This document shows, one piece after another, positions 24,382 through 33,618 of a stretch of DNA of 64,000 bases; the first letter of the stretch is position 1; every line of letters begins with the position of its first letter. Source of the DNA: Bacteriovoracaceae bacterium. GTDB lineage: Bacteria > Bdellovibrionota > Bacteriovoracia > Bacteriovoracales > Bacteriovoracaceae. The DNA is taken from NCBI GenBank assembly GCA_947377285.1, contig CANCFT010000010.1:1-64000 (forward strand). Reading direction: 5' to 3'. The position numbers and the translations under genes are program-made. A model generated the notes under the pieces. That model saw nothing but the letters and a program-made list of their open reading frames with translations, ran no database searches and was not told the origin of the DNA.

Positions 24382-26010
24382 CTAAAAGCTATAACGAAAC
24401 TCTGCTGTAATGACATGTTTTTTATAATCATAATCGCTAAGTTTAGATTTATTTTTTGTAAAATCATAATTGAGAGAAATTTTCGTTTTATCATTCAATG
24501 CTTTCGAAATATCCACCGATGGGTTAAGTGTTAACTCTGTCCCTCTTGTGGCGTTCTGCTCTTTTGTATCCGTTAAAGTGGTCGCCATTGCTAAACCTAA
24601 GGTATATTTTTGAAAAAGATCTGGAATTAGATAATCAAGTCGAGCAAGATAGGTGTTTGTATTAGATGATTTATTATTAAAATTATCAATAATATCTGCT
24701 TCAACTAAAATAATTAAAATATTTTGTGAGATTAGAGATAATGCTTGGTCTGCACTTATTGTCGTGGTGTGATTACTTATTAATTCATTAACACCAATAA
24801 AGTTTTTTCTTTTTAATTTAAGTGTTGTGTCGCCTTTGCTGAAATAAGTAAAACTTTCTCCAATTCCAAATGTTGTTGATTTAGAATAGGCGTCTCTTGA
24901 GTGTACCATTTGCCAGTCTTTTGAAGTCTTACTATATTCAAAATCAAATAAAAAACTGGCCGGTTGAGAATTGATTAGATGCTCGTATTTGTTTTTTAGA
25001 TTTGCAAAATACGAAAAGGCATCATTTTGATAAACAACACTGTCATGTTGATTGCTGTGTTTGACAAAGTTGAGCCTAATATCTGGAGAAACGATAAATT
25101 TTTTCTTTATAACAAAATCATATTTACCATAGACTTCTGATTCAAATATTAATGAGCCTTTTTTAGATTGTTGGACATTGTTTTCTTCATTGGTTAAAGA
25201 CACATTATCATCAAACTTAATTTTTTGAGAGATGTATGCGTTATATCTTTTGTTTGAAATTCTTCGACCATTTAATAACAGATTTGGATCCAGGTTATAT
25301 TCTTTTAGTATTTCAAGAACACGTTGATCGATTTCATGAGCGACTTGTGAATTTTTATCTGTATTAACAGCTTCTTTCATCATTGGAATAATGTACTTAT
25401 CAACATTATCTTCTGTCACACTTCTTTCTAAGGTCTTTTCTTTTAACATCGACAATAAAGTTTCTGCTAATTGAAAACGAGCGATTTGTTTTGTTTTATT
25501 ATCAGTATTTTTATTCTTAATTAAAGAGGTGTAAGTATCTTTTGCTTCTGGGAATTCTTCAAGAATTTGAGAGATATGGGCGACATAGTATAACGAAGCT
25601 GAAGTATTATATTTTTTCGTACTTGATTCTTTAAATGCTTTTCGTGCAGCTTTTAATTCATTGGCAGCATAGAGAGCTTGGCCATATTCATAATATAGAT
25701 CTTCATTTCCATTTTTTAATGAAATTGCTTTGTCAAAACTTTTAATCGCTTGGTCGTACTCTTGAAGTTTTGAATGGCAAATTCCTTCAAGATAAGAAAT
25801 TTGTCCAGATCCATAATCCTTTAGTTCCGAATTTTTTAAAGCAATGAGTGCTTTTGCATATTGACCACTTTTAAAAAGTTGGTCGAACTCGCCTTTGGTT
25901 TGCGAATGAACACAAGTTATAGTTAGACAAAATAAAACTAATATAAAACCTAATTTCAATGAATATTGAATTTGGGGCAAAGAGTGAAGTAAGAAACTTT
26001 GTTTCTTCAT
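24382..26010 (-). CDS. TPR protein with C-terminal outer-membrane barrel
   Basis: About 542 residues from ATG 26010. ATG 26040 is rejected because it lies in the loop of a terminator; ATG 26019 is also possible. A signal peptide (about 18-37, LGFILVLFCLTITCVHS) is followed by TPR repeats (about 45-200; YLEGICHSKLQEYDQAIKSFDKAISL is the clearest). From about 260 to the end there are alternating beta-strands rich in aromatic residues, ending in AEFRYSF, whose final Phe is typical of outer-membrane barrels. It is a likely surface or outer-membrane component working with the FecR protein (upstream) and the CHASE2 cyclase (downstream). Its specific partner is unknown. Confidence 0.75.
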   Translation of the reverse strand: MKKQSFLLHSLPQIQYSLKLGFILVLFCLTITCVHSQTKGEFDQLFKSGQYAKALIALKNSELKDYGSGQISYLEGICHSKLQEYDQAIKSFDKAISLKNGNEDLYYEYGQALYAANELKAARKAFKESSTKKYNTSASLYYVAHISQILEEFPEAKDTYTSLIKNKNTDNKTKQIARFQLAETLLSMLKEKTLERSVTEDNVDKYIIPMMKEAVNTDKNSQVAHEIDQRVLEILKEYNLDPNLLLNGRRISNKRYNAYISQKIKFDDNVSLTNEENNVQQSKKGSLIFESEVYGKYDFVIKKKFIVSPDIRLNFVKHSNQHDSVVYQNDAFSYFANLKNKYEHLINSQPASFLFDFEYSKTSKDWQMVHSRDAYSKSTTFGIGESFTYFSKGDTTLKLKRKNFIGVNELISNHTTTISADQALSLISQNILIILVEADIIDNFNNKSSNTNTYLARLDYLIPDLFQKYTLGLAMATTLTDTKEQNATRGTELTLNPSVDISKALNDKTKISLNYDFTKNKSKLSDYDYKKHVITAEFRYSF

Positions 26011-26024
26011 TTTTTCCATCCATA

Positions 26025-26053
26025 GAAAAAAGAATCCCATCTGTGGGATTCTT
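26025..26053 (-). terminator. Terminator or attenuator between FecR and TPR-barrel genes
   Basis: AAGAATCCCA (26030-26039) pairs exactly with TGGGATTCTT (26044-26053) around a 4-base loop. On the reverse strand the stem is followed by six T. It ends the FecR transcript or lets only part of it read through into the TPR-barrel gene. Confidence 0.8.
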
Positions 26054-26098
26054 CAATTTTTATTTTAGATACTTATGTTGATTATAAAGGATATTAAA

Positions 26099-27595
26099 TT
26101 ACTGTGCATTGAAAATAACTTTTAACTTAGTCGAGTTTGTTTGAACTGTGGCCCCAGTGTCTACAGTTGTTTGTCTGACTATTTCAGTTGCAATAATTCT
26201 ATCGGCAATAACTGCTCGCTGAGTGTCTGTAATCATCGGTGGAGGTGGGGGTTTAATAGGTGCAAACCGTTCGGTAAATACCGCCATTGTAAGATTCGCA
26301 TCATAAATTTTTGGAACATCTATTTTTATATTACCTGGCATTGGCGCAGGAGCTGCTGGGTCATTGGCCGGAATGCGGTTACTTGGGTTACCATTTGGAT
26401 CCATCGCAGGTCCTGGAGCCGCGGCAGTCGTTGGAGGTGGAGACTTGTCGTCTTTTGGCCCGTCTTTTGGAGCATCTTGTTTGATTTCTTTTTTGTCTTC
26501 TTTCTTTTCTTCTTTATTGATGACTTGGCTTTTTGTATAGGCCGCTAGGTCGACAACTGCAAATTTTCCATCATTACCTAATTTAAGTCCCTCTGGCGCC
26601 TTGTACTCTCCAGTATTTTTATCAATTTTTCCAAAATTTTCTGGCACTAAAAATGTTTTTGAATTCGGATCAAAAACTGCATTTGCTGGAGGTGGAATTA
26701 TATTAACAGTATTTAAATCAACGATTGAACCAGCAGGAAGTTTATACTCACCAGTTTTAGGATTAAAAAAACCATTTGGATCAGATTTAGTAGGGTTTTC
26801 TTTATCATTGCCTTTGCTTGGAGCTGCATTGGAAAAAATCGAACTATCTGCTCCAGGAGGAAGTGGATTTCTAAACTGTTTTTTATCAGACTCGCTGGAT
26901 TCTTTAGTTCCCGTTTCATTTTCTTTTAAAGCATCTATTTGTTTGGTTCCAAGGAGAGTTGGTGTCATAGCTCTTTCGGCCACATTTAAATTAACTGCTG
27001 AAATTTGGCCATGTTCTACCATTACAGCTTTATCACTAGAAACGACTTTTTCTAAATGGCCTTGGTCAAAGTGACCCTCTCTTTCATTTTTATCAATATT
27101 GGCCATGGCCACTTTACCTTCAAAAGTAATAAGAGCTGTGTTTTGATTTTCAGAATTAAAGTTGACTTGAAAATCTGTTCCACGAATTCCCATCGCAGCT
27201 GTTTTTGTTTTTATATAAAGTTTACTTTTAGATTTATCATCCATTTCCATATAGTCTTTAGTTACTTGAGAGCGAATCTGTCCTTTGACTAAAGTGATAA
27301 TTCCGGCTTCTTTTTTTGGAAATGCATTGATTATCATTTGAGAGTTTGGACCTAAATTCATTTGAGATTTATCTATGAAGATTAATTTAACAAAGCTTTT
27401 TTCTGCAGTTTGAAGTGTTGCTCCTTCTGGAATTGCTTGGTCCACTTTTACATCTAAGACAGTTCCGTTTGTAAGTTTTGCCTTCACTAATCCTTTGAGT
27501 AAAATAACTTTGGCCACATTACCTTCATCGGCCAAAAGTGTGTTGGCAAATGTTAGAGTTGTTAATCCAATCGTTAGATAATTTAAGAGTTTCAT
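26099..27595 (-). CDS. FecR domain protein with Pro-rich C-terminus
   Basis: 498 residues from ATG 27595, which has a strong GGGAAGGGA Shine-Dalgarno. Codons to 27670 are probably not translated. The signal peptide covers about 1-22 (LTTLTFANTLLA-DEG). A FecR domain lies in about 25-165: VILLKGLVKAKL, QAIPEGATLQTAEKSFVKLIF, then MNLGPNSQMII and KTKTAAMGIRGTDFQVNF. The last is the hallmark GIRGTDF. The rest is low-complexity, with short repeats such as TGEYKLPAG and TGEYKAPEG, then a Pro/Ala/Lys-rich stretch. FecR proteins are periplasmic sensors or scaffolds. Here the neighbours are a TPR-barrel protein and a CHASE2 cyclase. Confidence 0.85.
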   Translation of the reverse strand: MKLLNYLTIGLTTLTFANTLLADEGNVAKVILLKGLVKAKLTNGTVLDVKVDQAIPEGATLQTAEKSFVKLIFIDKSQMNLGPNSQMIINAFPKKEAGIITLVKGQIRSQVTKDYMEMDDKSKSKLYIKTKTAAMGIRGTDFQVNFNSENQNTALITFEGKVAMANIDKNEREGHFDQGHLEKVVSSDKAVMVEHGQISAVNLNVAERAMTPTLLGTKQIDALKENETGTKESSESDKKQFRNPLPPGADSSIFSNAAPSKGNDKENPTKSDPNGFFNPKTGEYKLPAGSIVDLNTVNIIPPPANAVFDPNSKTFLVPENFGKIDKNTGEYKAPEGLKLGNDGKFAVVDLAAYTKSQVINKEEKKEDKKEIKQDAPKDGPKDDKSPPPTTAAAPGPAMDPNGNPSNRIPANDPAAPAPMPGNIKIDVPKIYDANLTMAVFTERFAPIKPPPPPMITDTQRAVIADRIIATEIVRQTTVDTGATVQTNSTKLKVIFNAQ

Positions 27596-27825
27596 AAATA
27601 TCCCTTCCCAAAGTCTTACATAAATAGCAGAGACCACTCGTACTAAAGCTCTTCGTTCATTATAAGGCACTTCTTTAGCAGTGTTTTAAAACTTATAACC
27701 TATGGATTTAGTAGGTACTATTTAAAGATTTAAGACTTTATAGGCAAAATATATTGCTACTGGTATGCTAATGTCTTGAAATTTAATAAATGAGTTGAGA
27801 TTTAATTTTTAACGGGAAATAGATT

Positions 27826-28740
27826 ATGAGTAAACACAACTTAGCGGCCAAAAAAGAGATTTTTCACCAACATGTACTTAACCTTCAACAATCAATTACT
27901 GAGGCAATTATTGCCATTGATCCCAAAATTCATATAGTCACTGATCCTTGGGATCGTCTAGATCATAAAAATGCCCCAGGTGGTGGAGGAATCACTCGCG
28001 CCTTTGAAGGTGAAGTTTTTGAAAATGCCGGAGTTAATACTTCAAAAGTTTTTGGTTCCCTCGATCCAGAGTTTGCTAAAAAATTAGGTGGAACGGGCGA
28101 GGAAATGTGGGCCTGTGGCATTTCATTAATAATTCATCCAAAAAATCCTCGAGTCCCCACAGTGCATGCTAATTTTAGAATGATTGAAGCGGGAGAAAAA
28201 TTTTGGTTTGGCGGAGGTGCAGACTTAACTCCTTTTTATCCATACCCGGAAGATTTTAAACATTTTCACGATACTTGGCGTTCAGCCTGTGCCCCTTATA
28301 ATTGCTATGAAGAAATGAAAAAAGTTTGTGACCAATATTTTGTGAATACTCACCGCGGGGGAGAAATGCGAGGAGTGGGAGGAATCTTTTTCGATCATTT
28401 TAATTCTTCTAATATAGAAAGTGATTTTGAAATGGTCAAAAATTTATCTAATCAATTTATTGAATCATATTTCCCCATCGTCAAAAAAAGAAAAGATGAA
28501 TCATTCACAGCTGAAGATGAGGACTTTCAACTTCACAGAAGAGGTCGTTATGTGGAATTTAATTTACTACATGACCGTGGGACAACTTTTGGTTTAAAAA
28601 CGAATGGACGAACAGACTCTATTCTCATTTCTCTTCCTGCAAGGGCCAAGTTTTCATATAAATATAAACCGATTCCTGGCTCACCACATGAAAAAATGAT
28701 GGACTATTATTTTGCTAAAAATAATCTAGGTAACACTTGA
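27826..28740 (+). CDS. hemF: Oxygen-dependent coproporphyrinogen III oxidase
   Basis: 304 residues, the normal size. HemF decarboxylates coproporphyrinogen III to protoporphyrinogen IX with O2 in heme synthesis. Conserved parts are PGGGGITRAFEGEVFE, SLIIHPKNPRVPTVHANFR, FGGGADLTPFYPYPED, GGIFFDHFN and RGRYVEFNLLHDRGT. It has no signal peptide and is cytoplasmic. Its TGA overlaps the TTG start of the transporter gene, so the two are translationally coupled. Confidence 0.97.
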   Translation: MSKHNLAAKKEIFHQHVLNLQQSITEAIIAIDPKIHIVTDPWDRLDHKNAPGGGGITRAFEGEVFENAGVNTSKVFGSLDPEFAKKLGGTGEEMWACGISLIIHPKNPRVPTVHANFRMIEAGEKFWFGGGADLTPFYPYPEDFKHFHDTWRSACAPYNCYEEMKKVCDQYFVNTHRGGEMRGVGGIFFDHFNSSNIESDFEMVKNLSNQFIESYFPIVKKRKDESFTAEDEDFQLHRRGRYVEFNLLHDRGTTFGLKTNGRTDSILISLPARAKFSYKYKPIPGSPHEKMMDYYFAKNNLGNT

Positions 28741-29645
28741 TTCTCAACAGCTTATTACTTTCACTTTCTACATTAATTTGGGGATTTGGATTTGTGGCCA
28801 CTCGGTATACATTTCAAGTTTTTGACCCATTTTGGTCGACGGCCCTTCGATTTAGTTTGGCCGGGTGTTTAAGCATTCCATTTCTTCTCTATAAAAAATC
28901 GTTTTGGAGATCAAAAAATAATATTTTAAAAGAAGCGGGGATTAGTTCAATTTTTTTATTAGGAACTTTACTCTTTCAAACGATAGGTCTCTCTACTACA
29001 ACTGTGGCAAAAAGTGGTTTTATTACAACATTATATTCACTTTTTATCCCTCTCATTACGATGGTGTTTACTGGCAAAAAGTTTAAAATAACTTTTTGGG
29101 CCCTTGTCATTTCAGCCTTAATTGGTGTGGCCTTAATGTGCAATTTGGAAGTAAAAGATTTAAGTAGAGGAGATTTTTATACTCTGCTTTGTGCTTTTTT
29201 TGCAGCTTTTCATATTATGTACATTGGAAAGGTCGCCAAAAAAATTGAATCTGCTATAGAGTTTAATTTTTTGCAAAATGTTTTTGTTGCTCTCATGTCT
29301 TTAGTCATTGCTATTCTTTTCAAAGGATTCATTGACCCCTCTCCACTGCTTGATTGGCATTCAAATGCCATGAAGGGACTTCTCTTTTTGGGAATTATTT
29401 CTAGTATGATCTCTTTCACGATTCAAGTAATCGCACAAAAACAAATACCAGCACATATCGCAGGATTAATCTTTTTAATGGAGTCACCTTTTGCCGCACT
29501 TTTTGGATATTTACTCTTTAAAGAAAGTTTGAATGGATTGAACTTATTAGGAGGAGCTATGATTATGATTTCTGTTCTTTTGGTTCCAATTCTCGGAAGA
29601 GAACTAGAAAGTGAAGTTGAAACAAAAGTAACCACTCTCAAATAG
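28737..29645 (+). CDS. EamA/DMT superfamily transporter
   Basis: 302 residues from a TTG that overlaps the hemF stop (TTGA). About ten membrane helices occur in two EamA repeats. The first has WGFGFVATRY near residues 15-25 and the second has LMESPFAALFGYLLFKESL near 246-264, a common EamA motif. It is an inner-membrane carrier. The substrate cannot be read from sequence; a metabolite or amino acid is typical. The coupling to hemF suggests co-expression rather than a known porphyrin role. Confidence 0.85.
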   Translation: MILNSLLLSLSTLIWGFGFVATRYTFQVFDPFWSTALRFSLAGCLSIPFLLYKKSFWRSKNNILKEAGISSIFLLGTLLFQTIGLSTTTVAKSGFITTLYSLFIPLITMVFTGKKFKITFWALVISALIGVALMCNLEVKDLSRGDFYTLLCAFFAAFHIMYIGKVAKKIESAIEFNFLQNVFVALMSLVIAILFKGFIDPSPLLDWHSNAMKGLLFLGIISSMISFTIQVIAQKQIPAHIAGLIFLMESPFAALFGYLLFKESLNGLNLLGGAMIMISVLLVPILGRELESEVETKVTTLK

Positions 29646-29674
29646 ATTTTACCTAACTAAGAGTGGTCACCATT
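29631..29674. terminator. Possible bidirectional terminator
   Basis: ACCACTCT (29631-29638) pairs with AGAGTGGT (29660-29667) around a 21-base loop, followed by a short T stretch. It sits between the convergent DMT transporter and the lipoprotein gene. The large loop makes it a weak call. Confidence 0.35.
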
Positions 29675-29678
29675 TTAA

Positions 29679-30320
29679 TTATGGATTGAATTTTTTGTAA
29701 ATTCCCATCATTTGAGTTTTTGTTGTACCAGTTAAATTAATCATAAGTAAAACACCTGAATGTTCACCTTTGTCATCATTTCCAACAAGTGAAATTGTTC
29801 CAGCTGCTTTTTGATTCATATAATATCTAAAGCTAGCGATTGCACCGTCAACACCAACATTAGTTGGAACGAAAATTCCAAAAACATCTTTACCTAAGTA
29901 GAAAGACATATTGTTAAATTTTTCAATTGAAAATGCGACTGCAGGAAGGGAACCTCCAGTGACACCTGGAAGATTTCTTCCACCAGGAAGTTTTTGTGGA
30001 TCTAATTTATCTAGACCACCGCCAACGATATCTTTTAGAGAAACAGATATATTCATTAATGTTCCATTAGATTGTAAATCAGGTGAAACTTCTAAATAAG
30101 AATATTTATATTTTGGGATATTATAACGAAGACCACCATCCATTTGGATATTTTCAAAAACCATAGAGATAAGTAAATTATCTTGAAGTAGAGTCACATG
30201 AGGACCTTGAACTCCGGCAATTTGAATATTCGATGAAGAATTATTTCCACATGATGTAGCAAATCCCAAAGTGAAAATTGCCATAGTTGCAACTAAATAC
30301 CTTTTCCATTTATTTAACAT
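29679..30320 (-). CDS. Putative lipoprotein
   Basis: 213 residues. A basic start (NKWKRYLV) and hydrophobic segment are followed by FATSCGNNSSSN. Cys24 with Ser at -1 and an Asn/Ser-rich linker look like a lipoprotein, though Ala rather than Leu is at -3. The rest has amphipathic beta-strands and a Gly/Pro-rich middle (GGGLDKLD, LPGGRNLPGVTGG). No family is recognised. It is monocistronic, upstream of the convergent terminator. Confidence 0.65.
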   Translation of the reverse strand: MLNKWKRYLVATMAIFTLGFATSCGNNSSSNIQIAGVQGPHVTLLQDNLLISMVFENIQMDGGLRYNIPKYKYSYLEVSPDLQSNGTLMNISVSLKDIVGGGLDKLDPQKLPGGRNLPGVTGGSLPAVAFSIEKFNNMSFYLGKDVFGIFVPTNVGVDGAIASFRYYMNQKAAGTISLVGNDDKGEHSGVLLMINLTGTTKTQMMGIYKKFNP

Positions 30321-30488
30321 ATAAATTTCTCCTGTGAATAAGACCAGTAGTGATCCAAATTATTTATGAATAAGTTCGGTACTAGGCAAAAAAATCTTAG
30401 TGCTTATTTTTGGTAGAATACTTTTTTTTGGTGATTCTTAATTTTCTTCGGAGCTTAGACTGTTTATCGGATCACAATGGTCAGACAT

Positions 30489-31076
30489 TTAGAATTCAGG
30501 AGCAATATAAACTTCAATCTCTGGGTTTAATTCATCTCTTAAGATAGATTTAATTGCTTCAAGTGTCCCAGTGGCCGAACTTGGACAAGTTCCACATGCC
30601 CCTTGGTATTTAACCATTAAAATATTATCAACATAAGTCAGTGCTTGAATATCTCCACCATCACCTTGAAGGCCAGGTCTAATTGTTTTATCTAAAATGG
30701 CTTCAATTGCTTGAAGTTCTGGAGATAAATTATTTCGTCTATCTGCTTCTGGGTTTGGATCAGAATAATCTGGGTTGTGATCATTTAAATGCTCTTTAAT
30801 AACATTTGAAATATTAGTTTCTACGCTATCCCAGTCTTCATATGAAAACTTAGTAAGTGCAATAACATTTTCAAAAAAGTGGATTTGATCAACACCTCTA
30901 ACTTTAAAGAGTTCTAAAGCCAATAAATTTTCGCCACATTCTGTTGGAGATTTATAAGTAGAGTTTCCGGTATTTTTGACAGGCTTATTGAGTATAAACT
31001 TAAGTGCATTTGGATTCGGCGTTGGTTGAATATCAATTTCAATATTGAGTTGAGCGGGTTTATTTAAATTTTCCAT
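30489..31076 (-). CDS. nfu: Nfu-type iron-sulfur scaffold protein
   Basis: 195 residues. The N-terminal Nfu_N domain (about 12-100) starts DIQPTPNPNALKFILNKPV. The C-terminal NifU domain (about 118-195) has IRPGLQGDGGDIQAL and the cluster-binding GACGTCPSS (Cys161, Cys164). Nfu accepts Fe-S clusters from the SUF machine and passes them to target proteins. It is the last gene of the SUF operon, 31 bases after sufS. A basal Fe-S carrier role in the cytoplasm is well supported. Confidence 0.9.
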   Translation of the reverse strand: MENLNKPAQLNIEIDIQPTPNPNALKFILNKPVKNTGNSTYKSPTECGENLLALELFKVRGVDQIHFFENVIALTKFSYEDWDSVETNISNVIKEHLNDHNPDYSDPNPEADRRNNLSPELQAIEAILDKTIRPGLQGDGGDIQALTYVDNILMVKYQGACGTCPSSATGTLEAIKSILRDELNPEIEVYIAPEF

Positions 31077-31107
31077 ATTATCCTCGAATGACTATTTTAT
31101 TATTTAT

Positions 31108-32343
31108 TTAAAGCAAAAAATCACAAGCTTTTTTCAAAGCAGCTATTAATTTATCAATTTCTTCTTCAGTATTATAAAAAGCAAATGATGCTCTGGCAGC
31201 GGCCGTTAAATTAAAACGTTTTAATAAAGGCTGAGTACAATGGTGGCCAGTTCTAATCGCTACGCCAACTTTGTCTAGTATTGTTCCAAGATCATGAGGG
31301 TGAGTTCCATCAATGACAAAAGACAAGACTGCCGATTTTTCAAAAGCTTGTCCAATAAGTCGAACGCCATTTATTTTTTTTATTTCTCTTGTCGCATACT
31401 CTAAAAGTTGATGTTCGCGTTTGGCAATATTTTCTAAGCCGATATCATTCATATAGTCGATGGCCGCTTTAAAAGCGATGACTTCGGCAATGGCCGGTGT
31501 ACCTGCTTCAAATTTATTTGGAAGACTATTATAAGTCGTGCGCAGAAAGGTGACTTCAGAAATCATGGCACCTCCTCCTTGATAAGGAGGCATCATATTC
31601 AAAAGTTCTTCTTTTCCATAGAGAAAACCTAAAGCATTTGGACCAAAAACTTTATGAGCTGAAAAAACGAGAAAATCACAATTGAGTTTTTGGACGTCAA
31701 CTGGAATGTGAGCAATAGATTGGGCAGCATCCACACAAAATTTTGCACCAACCGCATGGGCTTCTTTAATCATGTCGGCGATTGGATTAATTGTTCCCAA
31801 TGTATTTGAAACATGAGCAATTGAGACTATTGTAGTTTTCTTATTTAATAATTTTGAATATTCAGAAAGATTAATTTCCCCCAATTCATTAATTGGAGCT
31901 ACAACTATTTTTGCACCAGAAGATTCTGCAATCATTTGCCAAGGAACTATATTTGAATGATGCTCCATTTCTGACAATAGGATTTCATCTCCAGTGCTTA
32001 GAAATTTTTTCCCAAAAGACTGAGCAAGTAGATTGAGAGCATCTGTAGTTCCTTTAGTATATATAATTTCATGAGATTCTTTTGCGTTTATAAGTTTTTG
32101 GACAGAGACACGAGTTTCTTCAAAATGACGAGTTCCAACTTCAGAAAGCGTGTGTACTCCTCGGTGAACATTGGCCACTTGTGAGCTGTAATAATTAGTA
32201 ATTGCATCAATGACAATTTGGGGTTTTAATGTCGTGGCCGCATTATCTAAATAAACTAATGGATGGTTATTCACCATGGTACTTAGCTGAGGAAAATCAG
32301 ACCGTATTTTTTTTATTTCGTTTTCATTAAATTTCAAAGTCAT
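31108..32343 (-). CDS. sufS: SufS cysteine desulfurase
   Basis: 411 residues. This PLP enzyme converts cysteine to alanine and a persulfide. VYLDNAATTLKP is at the start, the PLP-side His is in SEMEHHSN, and the PLP lysine is Lys231 in SAHKVFGP. The active-site Cys lies in RTGHHCTQPLL near 369. The RxGHHC loop marks group II (SufS) enzymes. It overlaps sufD by 17 bases. No SufE or SufU gene follows within the operon, so its sulfur acceptor must be encoded elsewhere. Confidence 0.95.
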   Translation of the reverse strand: MTLKFNENEIKKIRSDFPQLSTMVNNHPLVYLDNAATTLKPQIVIDAITNYYSSQVANVHRGVHTLSEVGTRHFEETRVSVQKLINAKESHEIIYTKGTTDALNLLAQSFGKKFLSTGDEILLSEMEHHSNIVPWQMIAESSGAKIVVAPINELGEINLSEYSKLLNKKTTIVSIAHVSNTLGTINPIADMIKEAHAVGAKFCVDAAQSIAHIPVDVQKLNCDFLVFSAHKVFGPNALGFLYGKEELLNMMPPYQGGGAMISEVTFLRTTYNSLPNKFEAGTPAIAEVIAFKAAIDYMNDIGLENIAKREHQLLEYATREIKKINGVRLIGQAFEKSAVLSFVIDGTHPHDLGTILDKVGVAIRTGHHCTQPLLKRFNLTAAARASFAFYNTEEEIDKLIAALKKACDFLL

Positions 32344-33583
32344 TTCCTTGAAAATTATCTAACAATAATTTTTCCGCCATAAGTTTAATTGAACTATTTT
32401 CAATTTTTTGAAGCACATCCATAGCAAATCCAAGGCATAGCATTTTTTTTGCTCTTTCTGCGCTAATCCCACGGGATTCAAGATAAAATTCTTCTTCTTT
32501 AGATAATTGACCGACGGTTGCTCCATGTGAGCATTTGACATCATCGGCATGTACTAAAAGTTGAGGTCTAGTATCAATATGAGCTTTTTTAGAAAGAATT
32601 AAATTTTTATTTAATTGAGATGAAGCCGATTTTTGAGCGTCTTTTAAAATAAGTATTTTGCCGGTAAAAACGCCGTGGGATTCACCACCTAAAATTCCTT
32701 TAAACAATTGATCTGAAGTTGTTTGTGGAAGCTTATGAGAAATTGTCGAAAAAATATCGGCATGGTCTAATTTTTTTAAAACAAATAATCCGTGAGCTGA
32801 CGTTATTGCCCCAGTATCATTAAGGTCAATATTGAGATTATGTCTTGATGTAAGTATTCCGAAATCAAGGGTGATAGATTGAAAGCTTGCATCTCTGGCT
32901 ACATTAGCATTGGTTAATCCAATATGAATGGCACTTTGAGCTTCTAACTGAATTTTGACATGTTCAACTTTAGAGTTTTGTTTGAGAAAAAAGTGAGTAA
33001 CGGCATTTGTTGTATACTGAAGTGTACTATTATTTGAGCTTGTAAAATATTCTAAGAAACTCACCTGAGCGTGATCTTCAACTTTGATGGTCAAACGCGG
33101 TGAAACCATTTTATTGACGGCCGTTTCATCAATGAGGTGAACGATTGTAATTGGAAAATCTAGCGTCGTATTTTTTTTTATTTTGAGAGTCAGGGGCGAA
33201 ATTGCAACTGCAAAATTTAATGTATCAAATGTGTCATAAAAATCGCTAGTCAACTCAGGAGATTCTAATTCACAGCCTTCGGGAAGAACTGATAAAAACT
33301 GATTAAAAATTCCATTATTAAAAATAATCATTCCGCGCTTGTCGATTATTAATTTAGGAACATCTTGATTAAGACTAACTTTTTGTTCATAAAAACGAGG
33401 AGATAAATTTTTGGCGATATTTGTATATTTCCAGTCTTCACTTTTTTTGGATGGAATACCTAAGATTTTAAAATTTAGTTGGGCATTTTTCATTGCAGCT
33501 TGATAGCTTGGACTTAAATGCACAGCTTTTTTTAAAACGGCTTCAGAGTTTTTAAATAGTTCTACTTGTATGATCTCTTGCAT
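32327..33583 (-). CDS. sufD: SufD Fe-S assembly protein
   Basis: 418 residues. It is a SufB/SufD-family beta-helix protein that forms the SufBC2D scaffold. Residues PSKKSEDWKYTNI near 44-56 and the C-terminal DDVKCSHGATVGQLSKEEEFYLESRGIS (read in parts) are typical. Within that, the conserved Cys-Ser-His is in VKCSHGATV. It lies between sufC and sufS in order and overlaps sufS. The N-terminal region is shorter and more diverged, as usual for SufD. Confidence 0.93.
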   Translation of the reverse strand: MQEIIQVELFKNSEAVLKKAVHLSPSYQAAMKNAQLNFKILGIPSKKSEDWKYTNIAKNLSPRFYEQKVSLNQDVPKLIIDKRGMIIFNNGIFNQFLSVLPEGCELESPELTSDFYDTFDTLNFAVAISPLTLKIKKNTTLDFPITIVHLIDETAVNKMVSPRLTIKVEDHAQVSFLEYFTSSNNSTLQYTTNAVTHFFLKQNSKVEHVKIQLEAQSAIHIGLTNANVARDASFQSITLDFGILTSRHNLNIDLNDTGAITSAHGLFVLKKLDHADIFSTISHKLPQTTSDQLFKGILGGESHGVFTGKILILKDAQKSASSQLNKNLILSKKAHIDTRPQLLVHADDVKCSHGATVGQLSKEEEFYLESRGISAERAKKMLCLGFAMDVLQKIENSSIKLMAEKLLLDNFQGNDFEI

Positions 33584-33618
33584 GTATGTATTTCTTTTTT
33601 ATTAAATTATTTAATTAA

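Noticed and set aside
26010-26040. ATG at 26040 as start of the TPR-barrel gene
   Set aside because: It lies in the loop region of a strong terminator hairpin, so the start at 26010 (or 26019) is preferred.
26141-26548. Forward ORF rich in Cys and Trp opposite the FecR gene
   Set aside because: It is antisense to a Pro/Lys-rich, well-supported gene and has no Shine-Dalgarno or family match.
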